Notes under the pieces: generated by a model
What the model was told of the DNA's origin: nothing
What the model saw: the letters and a program-made list of their open reading frames with translations, nothing else
Databases searched by the model: none
Origin: Trifolium pratense
Taxonomy: Eukaryota; Streptophyta; Magnoliopsida; Fabales; Fabaceae
Assembly (NCBI RefSeq): GCF_020283565.1
Contig: NC_060065.1
Location: 30,058,409 to 30,122,408, forward strand
Reading direction: 5' to 3'
DNA: 64,000 nt
Made by a program: the position numbers and the translations under genes
Shown here: in pieces, positions 46,648-56,700 of the stretch
How the letters are laid out: each line of letters begins with the position of its first letter
Position numbering within the stretch: position 1 is the stretch's first letter

Positions 46648-46983
46648 ATGGCATCTTCGTCCAATGATTGCCATAATTTTTCTGTTAAATTTGAAGGCCG
46701 CCAAGAACATTTTAAGTTACCGATTAGCAAATTGAGTTCGCTTGCAGCTTTAAAGAATAAGATTGAAGAAATGTTCTTGTTAAAAAACAATGAACATATA
46801 CAAATCCAGCATATGGCTTATTTAAATTCATGCACGGACATCACAAGTGACTCCATCGAAGCTACAACAACAAAATATTGGTACAAATTAAAAGGTGATT
46901 TGGAAGTGCAATTGATGTTTTCCTTTGTTGAAAACGAAAATGAACCACATCGTTTGTACGCGACCTTAAAGAAAAGTGGTTAA
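46648..46983 (+). CDS. MULE N-terminal-type ORF (111 aa), inner element
   Basis: Starts MASSSNDCHN and ends YATLKKSG. The motifs FSVKFEGRQEHFKL, LAALKNKIEEMF, DLEVQLMFSFVE and PHRLYATL resemble the PB1-like module that precedes the MuDR domain in many plant MURA transposases (LK..I, then D.DVQ.MF, then L..TL). No DDE residues follow: a stop comes directly after the module. An ATG, clear spacing from the TIR and a close paralogue at 49199-49555 argue that it may be expressed. Function alone is unknown. Confidence 0.6.
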   Translation: MASSSNDCHNFSVKFEGRQEHFKLPISKLSSLAALKNKIEEMFLLKNNEHIQIQHMAYLNSCTDITSDSIEATTTKYWYKLKGDLEVQLMFSFVENENEPHRLYATLKKSG

Positions 46984-47273
46984 GTTGTTGTTGTACGTGG
47001 TTTATTTTTTAATTTTATGATTTATGTACTATGGTTAATTAAGAATGACGCAAGTCTTCATTTTATGGTTTATGTACGTGAATTTTAGTTTCTTAAAAAT
47101 GATGTAAGTCTTTATTTTATTCTAATTATTTCGTATGAATGTGATTTTAATTATTTTGTATGAATGTGGACAATTATAAACATAGAAAAAAATTAGAAAT
47201 TACTTAACATGGATTCATTCATTCATTATATAAACAAACATGGAAAAAAATTACATAAAATTAAAAGGAAAAG

Positions 47274-47930
47274 TTACGACGAGGGTCCCGCAACATAAGG
47301 ACAATTATTTCTGTTATGATCCGGCATTCTACATAAACCACATAGGCGCTCTTTTTTGCCGAATTCGTCCATTTCGGTTCTAATGCGGGACTTTTTTGGA
47401 CGACCTTTCTTGACCCTTTTCATGTCGGGACGGGGAAAAAGTTTCGGGCCTTGGTATGTCGGCCAATACATTTGTCCTTGAACCACTTCGAATGTATGCT
47501 CATAAACGCGGCATACATTGGCAACTTTGAACACATCATCAATGTACACTTGATAGTCCAAATGAGCGTGAAAACAAGCAGCAATAACATGTGAACAAGG
47601 TAAATGTAATGCTTGAAATTTTCCACAGTCACACCATTTTTCTTCCAAGTGTACTTTAAATGTATCCTTTGGTTGGCCTTCGTGGGGATCCTCAGTTTCC
47701 TCCACTGCGAAACGTTGCCTATCATGACGAGTGACTACATGTGATTGGGCCTTAGTCATTGCATCTGTAATCCTTTTCTGACATGGCACAGAATACACCT
47801 GACCAGAAGCTAACACAGCCATTGCATCCATTCCGCGTGTTCCAAAAAGTGCCGCAGTCTTAGAGTATGTTGCCTTGACCAATGCTGTGATTGGTAGCCA
47901 ATCCAATTTTTTTACCCCATTGCCATACAC
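47274..47930 (-). pseudogene. C-terminal part of a MURA transposase (SWIM and zinc knuckle), inner element
   Basis: An open frame without an ATG at its start (first codon GTG), so a fragment. It reads WLPITALVKATYSKTAALF, RITDAMTKAQSHVV, then the SWIM finger CDCGKFQALHLPCSHVIAAC, then YWPTYQGPKLFPRPD, KKGRPKKSRIRTEMDEF and a CCHC knuckle CGLCRMPDHNRNNC near the end. This is the standard C-terminal half of plant Mutator transposases. The DDE catalytic core and MuDR domain are missing. Confidence 0.9.
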
Positions 47931-47934
47931 CCGA

Positions 47935-48276
47935 AATTTTTTCGACGACCAATCATGTCAATCACCGGGAACTCAACGGTTCAATGAAAATGCTTACCAC
48001 CCCGGTGAACCCCAACAAACCCAACAAACCCAACAAACCCAACAAACCCAACATTTCCCCCTACATTGGGGTTCTGCTGTACCGGACGATATGTTAAATT
48101 CAACGTGGGCTGCTGGTGAAGGTTCCTCGATGTCTCAAAGTTTTAATCAACTCGAGAACTTTCTTAACAGGGAAGATACAAATGCGGAAGAGGAATTATA
48201 TGGACGAGGACATCCGAGGAATGCAGGTCCTCCACCTTGTGGCACCGGAGGCCATCGTAGACATCGTAGACATTAG
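47935..48276 (+). pseudogene. Pro/Gln-rich tail ORF ending CGTGGHRRHRRH, inner element
   Basis: The segment reads QSCQSPGTQRFNENAYHPGE, a (QQT)n stretch from a 9-bp CAACAAACC repeat at about 48005-48053, then LNSTWAAGEGSSMSQS and PPPCGTGGHRRHRRH. A shorter counterpart with LNSTWAQGHGSA and PPCGTGGH occurs in the middle element at 49890-50084. It may be the last exon of the gene whose first exon is 46648-46983, or a separate tail; the sequence does not decide. Confidence 0.5.
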
Positions 48277-49198
48277 GAATTTTAGTGTTTTGTTTGTAAT
48301 TAATTATTTATTTATATAATCGTCTTGTAATAAATTTTTTTCCATCAAATAAAAAAAAACAATTTCTTTATTCATCGAATATTTGTTCATCAAATAAATA
48401 AAATCAAATAAAAAAAAAATTAAAAAATTTTCAAACAAAACTCTTCTTTCTCTCCCTCCCATGCATTCAAAAAAATTTCAAATCTCCTCCTAATGCAGCA
48501 AGCCACGCGCGCGTCTGGAAAAAGCACAAGGACCTGCATAGCGCCATTCTGAATGGCTTGATGCATGTTTGATAGCGCCATTTCAAATGGCATGATGCAG
48601 AAAAGCAGTCAATGGCGCAGGGGACACAGAAAAAGCAGAAAAGCAGTCAATAGCGCCATTCTGAATGGCGCTATCACATGGCCATTACGCCATTTCAAAT
48701 GGTGCTACCCAGTTGGTCTTCTGTCAGAGGTGCATTACGGGAAAAAAAATTGAGAGGGGGGTATTACGGGAAATAAGAGAGGGAGAGGGGTATATTTTGG
48801 GAAAAAAATCACAAAACTGCAGCTGTGCAGGCACCTGCACATGGCGGAACTGCGAAACGCGCCATGTCAGTGTGTATGGCGGAACTGCAGACCTCGCCAT
48901 TGACATGTGATGGCGGAATTGGGAATGATGCCATGTGCTCAGAATGGCGGAACTGCCACTGATGCCATGTGCAGAAAATGGCGAAATGGAGAAGCACGTC
49001 ATTGACTCACGCTATCCCACGCTTCTCTGCATGGGGAACCAGTTTTGGTTTTTTTTTTTTTTTTTTTTTTTCCATTTTCCACACTCTCATACCATTTTAT
49101 AAATACACACTTTACACTTTCATTTTTCACCCACTAACTTCATCTTCTTCATTTGAATTTTTCCTCATTCACTTTTTATACTTTTTATTATACAAGAG

Positions 49199-49555
49199 AT
49201 GACATCGTCTTCCAATGTTTGTGACAACTATTTATCATCAACACCTCTATTTTCTGTGAAATTTGAAGGCCGCCAAGAACATTTTAAATTAATGATTGAC
49301 AAATTGAGTTCTCTTTCTGCTTTAAAGAGTAAGATTCAAGAAATGTTTTTGTTGAAAAACAATGAACATATAGAAATCGAGCATATGGCCTATTTAAATT
49401 CATGCACGGACATCACAAGTGACTCACTCGAAGCTACAATGACAAAATATTGGTACAAATTGAAGGGTGATTTGGAAGTGCAGTTGATGTTTTCCTTTGT
49501 TGAAAATGAAAAAGAACCACATCGTTTGTACGCGACCTTGAAAAAAATTGGTTAA
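49199..49555 (+). CDS. MULE N-terminal-type ORF (118 aa), middle element
   Basis: Paralogue of 46648-46983 with MTSSSNVCDNYLSSTPLFSV at its start, LSALKSKIQEMFLLKNNEHI in the middle and a stop at the equivalent place (YATLKKIG). Long stretches are near-identical to the inner copy. Starting ATG present. Function unknown beyond the resemblance to a MURA N-terminal module. Confidence 0.6.
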   Translation: MTSSSNVCDNYLSSTPLFSVKFEGRQEHFKLMIDKLSSLSALKSKIQEMFLLKNNEHIEIEHMAYLNSCTDITSDSLEATMTKYWYKLKGDLEVQLMFSFVENEKEPHRLYATLKKIG

Positions 49556-49774
49556 GTTGTTGTTGTATGTGGTTTATTTTTTATATTATGTCATTTTTTT
49601 ATGTTTTATGTTTGTGTAATTTTATTCACGATGTAATCCTAAATTTAGCAATTTAATTTTATTTCCTGATTTCGTATGAATGTGAAAAATAATATGTGTG
49701 TTTTGTTGCGAAATATTAAAATATAATATATTGATAATAGATAGAAACACATACAAATTACATAAAAAATAAAA

Positions 49775-49880
49775 TTAACTACGGTTAATCAGAGGGTCCG
49801 CCTGCATTAGGACATTCTCGATAGTTATGACCCGGCACTCAACATAAGCCACATCGGAACTCTCTTTTTTCAAAATCGTC
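49775..49880 (-). pseudogene. MURA zinc-knuckle remnant, middle element
   Basis: On the minus strand a CCHC knuckle can be read (RCGLC, then VPGHNYRECPN, then AGGPSD and a stop) with an in-frame TGA inside it. The SWIM part is gone. Confidence 0.7.
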
Positions 49881-49889
49881 CAATTATCG

Positions 49890-50084
49890 GGCGATTATTT
49901 AAACTCGACGTGGGCTCAAGGTCATGGTTCTGCATCGGCTCCGATTGAACCCCCCTCTCCAGCAACAGCAGCTAGAAATTTTCTTGGAGTGCAGGAGGAT
50001 AATGACACCGATAATGAAGAACTATTTGGACTTTGACTTCGTCCTCGTAATCGTCCCCCTTGTGGCACCGGTGGACACATGTAG
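49890..50084 (+). pseudogene. CGTGGH tail remnant, middle element
   Basis: The frame reads LNSTWAQGHGSASAPIEPP, AARNFLGVQEDNDTDNEELF, a TGA, then PRNRPPCGTGGHM and a stop. It is equivalent to 47935-48276 but shorter and interrupted. Confidence 0.6.
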
Positions 50085-50770
50085 TATTAGTGTGTATTAT
50101 TACTACTATTCGAATAAAATATATTTCGCAATGTATATATTTATTTTAATTTTTATTAATAATGTTTAAATTTATTAATTATAATTTATTTTTTAAAAAA
50201 GAAAAGCCAATTTTTGGGCAAAAAAAACGTAAAAAAAAAAAAAAGACAAACACCTGCGAACACAGTTGCAGGCACTGAAATCGATGCCAGTCAATGACAT
50301 CACTCCCAATTCCGCCATCACATGTCAATGGCGAGGTCTGCAGTTTCGCCATACACACTGACATGGCGCGTTTCGCAGTTCCGCCATGTGCAGGTGCCTG
50401 CATGGCTGCAGTTTTGTCCCCTAACAGGGGTATTACGAGAATTGTTTTTAAAATGGGGGTATTACGAAAATAAAGTAAAAAAGTGGGGGTATAGGGAGAA
50501 AAAAATCAGAATGCTCCATCCAGAGGATAGCATTCATAGGAAGGACGCGCCATCCCCAAGGTAATAATGTTCATTGGAAGGACGCGCCATTGAGAAGCTA
50601 GCATCCAATTTTGGCGTTTTTTTTTTCTCTGTTTTTTAGATTCGGCAACGTGTTTTAACTATTGTCGCAGGACTCAAAAAAATGGTTCCATAAATAATTT
50701 TTTCATTTTGTTAGTTTTTTACAATTATCGTGTGTTATAGACTACAAATTTTGGAATTTTTCCAAACTTA

Positions 50771-51759
50771 TGGTCTGTTTGGTTCAAAAGAGTAGAAGGG
50801 GAGGGATTTTTATAGAGGGGAGGGGAGGGAAAAATTTAATTGTAGATGTGTTTGGTTCAAAAGAGGGAAGGGGAGGGGGATGAGAGAGATTTTAATTGCA
50901 AATATGTTTGGTTCACGATGGGAGGGGAGGGGAGGGATGATATAATTAAATTACATTACTTTTTTATCCTTATAATTTATAAGAGTCTCATAATTTTAAA
51001 ATTATTCACTTTAAATATTTAAATATAAGAACTCAATAGACTCGAAACTCCACAAATGTAATTATTTGTTGATGTTAATTTTTTTTTATCTTGATGGTTG
51101 ATTGAATCTAATAAATAATTTATAAAAATTAAACTGCACACAAAAATTTAATCTTATAAAAAAAATTATATATATACATTTAACGTAATAGGCAAAAGCA
51201 AAAAGTTATATAAAATAAATTAATCACATGTAACAAAATATAAACGTAGGCAAAACAATTATATGACAAAATTGTATATTCGATGCAACAGATTGAAAAT
51301 TGTGTGGGAATAAGAAATATCAACGAATCAAATAAAAAAAATCGAAAACAAATTATATATGTCTGTATGAGTGAATAATAATTAACGTAAGCAAAAACCT
51401 AAACAAATAGCAAGTTCTCTTTTTATAATAAAAAAGTAGCAAGTCTTTTTTTTGACACAAAAAAAATAGCAAGTTAGCAACATTAAAAATGCAAGTAAGG
51501 ATGATTTTGTTATTTAAAAATAAATATAAGAATAATTATGTCAACATAATTAAAATTGTAATAACATTTAATGTCTCCCCTCCCCTCCCCTCCAAATCCC
51601 CCCAATTTGGGGGGAAGCAAAAAGTGGTCTAAAATGTGTTTTGAATCCCTCCCCTTCCCTCACCTCCCCTCCTAAAAAATTGAACCAAACATAAAAAATT
51701 GAAAATATCACCCCACCTTCCCTCCCCTCTCTTACAAAACCCCCGAACCAAACGGACCC
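50771..51759. mobile_element. PIF/Harbinger-type element
   Basis: The inverted ends TGGTCTGTTTGGTTC and, from the right, GGGTCCGTTTGGTTC are flanked by TTA on both sides (50768-50770, 51760-51762). G-rich (GGGGAGGGG) sub-termini on the left mirror C-rich ones on the right. No transposase ORF. It lies inside the outer MULE. Confidence 0.78.
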
Positions 51760-51762
51760 TTA

Positions 51763-52210
51763 GTGAATAAATAAAATTTATTTGATTCCTCACCTAAATG
51801 GATCCACAGACATACTATACGTGTTGGGATGGAAGATTCTTCAAAAACAATGGTTCGATAAACAATTTATTCATTTTGTTAGTTTTTTTACGATTTAAGT
51901 GGGTTATAGACTACGAATTATGAGATTTTTCCAGTCTCACTGAATAAATTGTTAAACTACGAATTTCCGTGTGTTATAGACTACGAATTTCGGAATATTT
52001 TCAGACTTAGTGAATAAATAATATTTATTTGATTCCTCACCTAAATGGATCCACAGACACACTATACGTGTTAGGATGGAAGATTCTTTAAAAAAATGGT
52101 TTGATAAACAATTTATTCATTTCGGTAGTATTTTTACAATTTTCGTCGGTTATAAACTATGAATTATGAGATTTTTCCATTCTCGGTGAATAAATAGTTC
52201 GATAAACAAT
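51763..52210. repeat. Tandem duplication (~247-bp period) in the outer MULE
   Basis: TTTGATTCCTCACCTAAATG, GGATCCACAGACA and TACGTGTTAGGATGGAAGATT-type words recur at 51781 and 52029. TATAGACTACGAATT words recur three or more times. Confidence 0.8.
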
Positions 52211-52840
52211 TTATTCATTTCGATAGTCTATAACCCACAGAAAATGTAAAAAAACTATCGAAATAAATAAATTATATATGGAACAATTTTTTTAAGTGCT
52301 ACGGTAATAGTTAAAACCCATTGCCGATTCTAAAAAACGAAGAAAAAAAAAGCCAGAACTCGACGCTAGCTTCCCAATGGCGCATCCTTCCTATGAACAC
52401 TACCTTGGGGATGACGCGTCCTTCCTATGGAGGCTATCTTCTGGATGGAGTGCTCCCCTCACACTAAAAAGTAGGGTAGTTTGGTATTATTTTGTTTTTG
52501 GAAGAGTAGTTTGATAAAAAAATCTTTCAACTTGATTGACCGGTACTTGATTAATATTGATCCATTAGACACATATGAGAGACTTATTTTTAATTTTTTA
52601 TCGATACAACTATACACTCACAAAATCATAAAAATAATTAAAAGAAAAGAATTAAAATAATGTTAATTGATGTTAATTTTTTATTTTTGAAAAAAACTTT
52701 TTGATTTGTGTGTATGTGCCCAAATATATTTTATTTGGGTTTGTGCTAAGCAAGAATTGTTCTGTATAGAAAAAATTCTTTAATAGGCATAAACACAAAT
52801 GACATGTGTTAGACACACTCACAATATCATAAAAATAATT

Positions 52841-52981
52841 AAAAGAAAAAAATTAAAATAATGTTAATTGATGTGACTGTTATGAACTATTTCTAGAGAA
52901 TAAGTATAATAAAAAGAAAAAAATTAAAATAATGTTAATTGATGTGACTGTTATGAACTATTTCTAGAGAATAAGTATAAT
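52841..52981. repeat. 71-bp tandem duplication across the copia insertion junction
   Basis: Host sequence AATTGATGTGAC plus the first ~34 bases of the LTR (TGTTATGAACTATTTCTAGA..) occurs twice, at 52841-52911 and 52912-52981. Only the second copy continues into the full LTR. Confidence 0.85.
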
Positions 52982-53066
52982 AGAGAAGAAGGAGAGAAAT
53001 GGAGAAGAGAAAGGAATAGACTATTGTAATATTCTATTCAAGATATGTCTTTTACATTGTGAGATA

Positions 53067-53114
<48 letters not shown>

Positions 53115-53179
53115 AGATTACATGAGCCAAGAATATGAGCCTAGACTAATGGACATTCACATCTATATTATTCATAACA
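52949..53179 (-). repeat. LTR (3') of the decayed copia
   Basis: 231 bp. It contains a long (TA)n run at about 53071-53112, which accounts for most of its extra length over the partner. Confidence 0.92.
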
Positions 53180-53208
53180 CTCCCCCTTGGATGTCCATCG
53201 ATGATATG

Positions 53209-53370
53209 CCTCATTAAAACCTTACTATTAAAAACCCAGTGGGAAAAATCATAGTGAAGGAAAAAGAGTACAACATTCCTTTGTGTGTGAACTGCCTCGT
53301 TAAAAACCTTACCAGGAAAACCCAGTGGGACAAAACCACGGTGAAGTGAAAAGAGTGCAGAATATATTTA
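53209..53370. repeat. Two copies of the CCTCGTTAAAA..CCCAGTGGGA block
   Basis: GCCTCATTAAAACCTTACTA and GCCTCGTTAAAAACCTTACC each precede AAAACCCAGTGGGA, then GTGAAGGAAAAAGAGT or GTGAAGTGAAAAGAGT. Period ~78 bp, between the pol remnant and the LTR. I know this block as frequent downstream of pol in plant copia elements. Confidence 0.75.
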
Positions 53371-53761
53371 TATTCCCCCCCTCATAAAGACAATTATTAT
53401 ACATGAGATGAAAAATCAAATAATCTTCTGTACTAGCTGCTCCAAAGTTTTACTAAAAGTTGACTTTGTAGAAAAATCTGTCATATCTTCTTTATTATAT
53501 TCTTCTCTAAATTAACACTGCGTCTGATATTATCTTCATGTTGAGTTGTTGCAGGAACCATCATTTTGTAATAAAACATCTTCTCAACTTGCTTGATGTA
53601 GTGCTAAAATGTTCACATGATTGGATGATATTGTTGTTTCTTTAAAGTATAAATAATTGTATGTTTTGCTTTACTTCAATATTTGGGTTGGATGAATAGG
53701 CAAAAATAAAATACTACGAAATTATAGCAAATATATTAGTGTGCTTAATTGAATTAAGATA

Positions 53762-56700
53762 TGGTACTTCAGGACCAATTCAAATTGTTCATCATTTTCT
53801 TGAGACATGACACATCAAATGACATTGCAACCATTTTTAGTATACAACAAATTAGATTTGTCAATGTCAAACTGTTTTAACACTTTTGCTATATAATTTT
53901 ATTTAAATTATAAATTTAAATGAGAATATCTCATAAGCTCTTCAGGAGTCTAGATAATATTTTATCATTAATATAAGCCTCAGATATAAAAAATTCATTG
54001 TCAAATATAATTAAATTCTTCAGGGATTATCATTATCAAGTGAGCCAGTCAAATACGTTAAAACACATATTTCACATGAATTGAGTATTTCATATGCTAC
54101 TCAACTTAATTAATTTTTGAATTCACTTCAGGTGAATATGCTTCTTGAAAATCAATGATAGACATTTATCAATATACTTGAATAACAAATCAAACTCTAA
54201 ATATTTTGTTTTCATTATTTTTCTCCTGAAAATTTATTCATATCGATTTATCTCCATCTGCAGATGAAATGGACTACTGGTCCAAAAACATTTCGCTTTG
54301 CAAAGCTAGTTTAATATTGTATCAATTGCGTCTATCAATAATTTAATTGTCTATAATCTTTAATAAACTTTGATTCATGATCCTCATTATTTCTTGTAAT
54401 ATATAGCGCTATATTATATAAATAATCATCGTCAACGTTGATTTTCTTTCGGTTCCATCGTATTCCTTTCATGACATAATTTATTGAGATCTCTTTATTT
54501 TCATAAATTTTAGCTACCTTATAAGTTCTTCAGGAACTGCAAAATCAATTATGTCGAATGTTCTTTTGGAATTTTCATATCCTCACTTGGGTCATCTTTG
54601 TTTTTAGCTCCTTATCTTATTTGAGGAATTTATCCTTGAAACCGATTTGCTTACCATGCTTCAAGCGTGGTTAAGAATCATTTGCAATCTTAGATTGTCC
54701 AATAAGGACATTCATTTTTATTGGAGCATTAGCAGCTGTTGATTGATTTCATAAACTTTGCAAATGAGTTATCTTTTTGAACTTCTGGTTCATATTGATT
54801 TTTAAGAGGATCAAAATAAAAATTAATAATTTATTTCAAACATTTCAATTGAACTTCTAGTTCATATTTTTAGCTGCTTATTATCTCCCCATGATATTGG
54901 GAAAACTAATTCACCAATTGATAACCAGCCTACAGGGCTGTAAAAATATCTCCAATTTTTTTGGCTCAATTTGGAGATTCATATAAAAATTATTTTCCCA
55001 ATATTCTTTTATTACCCATTTAAATGCATTATATTGGAGCAATTGAGACGTACCCAACACATCCAAAAACTTTTATATGAGAAATTAGGTTTATAAACCA
55101 AAATTCAAATAAATTAGGGGAGAGCTTATGTATATAATAATTTGTTGGCATGATGCTATTCAATATCTCGACATACATGTTTGAGTGTTCCCAAATATAA
55201 CTTAGAAGTTATGATCTCATAAGTATCGGTCGTGTAATTAACTTTAGATGTCTAAAGAATGGATCTTCAAGTCCATTATTTTATTTAATTTTTTTTTGTA
55301 TGAACATATTCTACAAGATGTTCGGTATAAATTTCAATTAACATATGATACTTATAAAATACTTTCTAAAATAATATATATAAATAAGCTATTAAAAATA
55401 ATCTCACAACCTTCTGGTTGTGAGGTGATAACAAACATACATGTGACCATTTAGTTGATGTATCAATTAAACTTATAGAAATGTAATTTGTTCCACATCA
55501 TCGGTGTATTGATTTACAAATATCACCTTATATATATTCTAAAATAAAATGCTCATTTACTTAATTTGTTAACTTTCTTTGGGAACTAGTGTAATACATA
55601 AAAATTATTAGAAATAAGGAACTTCAGGCCCTTCAATATGTATCAATAGTTTTTTTTTTCGCATCATAATAGATCCGGGATAACCCAACTGGTCTTGCCA
55701 ATGACAAACTTAATATGATTTAATTTGTAAACTTCTAGTTTACTTAAATATGTGCTTAAGTTACGTTGCACTATCCCAAACTAGAGGCAAAGATTGATAA
55801 CATGTATCGTAATTTAGAGATACAAGATCTCCTCCGTTACTTGTTTCAATATGATATTTATTTATGTGAATATCCTCCAAGCATATATAATAAATTTCTT
55901 TAATACTTTAAAATATACAATACATTAGTAAAGTATAAACTTTGTTTCTCGATATAACAATGTATTGGCTCTTCCGGAGCTTCAATAATTTTTGTACTAT
56001 CAAACCATAGGATTTAATTCCTTCCAATTTTTTATTTTTATTTAATGAATAGTAATATAGATGAATACTCTCATGCTAACAAAATATGTTTCGGCAATTT
56101 TTTTTCCAGTATAACATAATAAAAAATTGTAATAATTTATTTGTATGAGAATTAAAAGAGTTGAAATAAAGTATAACATAATAATGTTTATGTGGATTTC
56201 AGCAGAATTAGAAATTAGAAGGTTGTAACCAAAAAAAATAAAATACATTAGAAGATAGTAACAATTAAAATATTTTTAAAATTAAAATCAATAAATTGAT
56301 TTAAATAAGTAACTGAATAATTAAACCAATTTATATTTGAAAAGAATAATCTTTATTATTAGAGGAAAAAAAACGTATGAACCATGCATTCAATCATGAG
56401 CTAAATATATCAATAATATTCATTCAATGTATGTGCAACAATGAATATACAAAATATTCTTGAAATTATCTTGTCAAAGTTGCTACTTCTTGAGCATATT
56501 CGAGAGACATAAATAATTCTTCTATTAATTTCCTTTAATTTTGGTCCATTCTATACCAAAATCAAATAGATCATATAGACCGTAATCTTGCCGTAAGAAT
56601 TTGGTTCTTCAAAAAATCTCTTTTTAGAATGGCCGGAGAAATTCACAATTTTACAATCCTTCATTTCATTGAGCGATACTACAAGAATGCTTTAATATTG

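Larger units (their letters stand above)
46175..48810. mobile_element. Inner MULE element, inserted in the left TIR of the middle one
   Basis: Ends GATTTTTTTCCCAAAATATA on both strands. The TIRs are ~305 bp (46175-46480, 48500-48810) and rich in palindromes such as GCCATTCAGAATGGC and GCCATTTGAAATGGC. ACAAAACTG flanks both sides (46166-46174, 48811-48819). The 2636-bp element carries three coding pieces of MULE type but no complete transposase. Confidence 0.94.
46077..50507. mobile_element. Middle MULE element, inserted in the left TIR of the outer one
   Basis: Ends GATTTTTTTCTCCCTGTACC (left) and GATTTTTTTCTCCCTATACC (right, opposite strand). AGAATGCTC flanks both sides (46068-46076, 50508-50516). 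The TIRs run ~230 bp: left in 46077-46174 and, after the inner element, 48820-48950; right in 50280-50507. They contain CCGCCATGTGCAGGTGCCTG-type words. The body carries the ORF at 49199-49555, a zinc-knuckle remnant at 49775-49880 and a tail remnant at 49890-50084. Confidence 0.92.
45972..52524. mobile_element. Outer MULE-type element of a three-level nest
   Basis: The ends are inverted, GATTTTTTTATCAAACTACTC on both strands, with TIR homology of about 280 bp (right part 52300-52524; left part 45972-46076 continuing at 50517-50700). TTTCAACTTG flanks it (45962-45971, 52525-52534). Without the inner element it would be ~2.1 kb and non-coding. The left copy lies about 290 bp upstream of the Hsp70 ATG. 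Confidence 0.9.

Noticed and set aside
53071..53112. (TA)n run as a functional site
   Set aside because: A microsatellite inside the LTR, also present but shorter in the partner LTR; length variation only.
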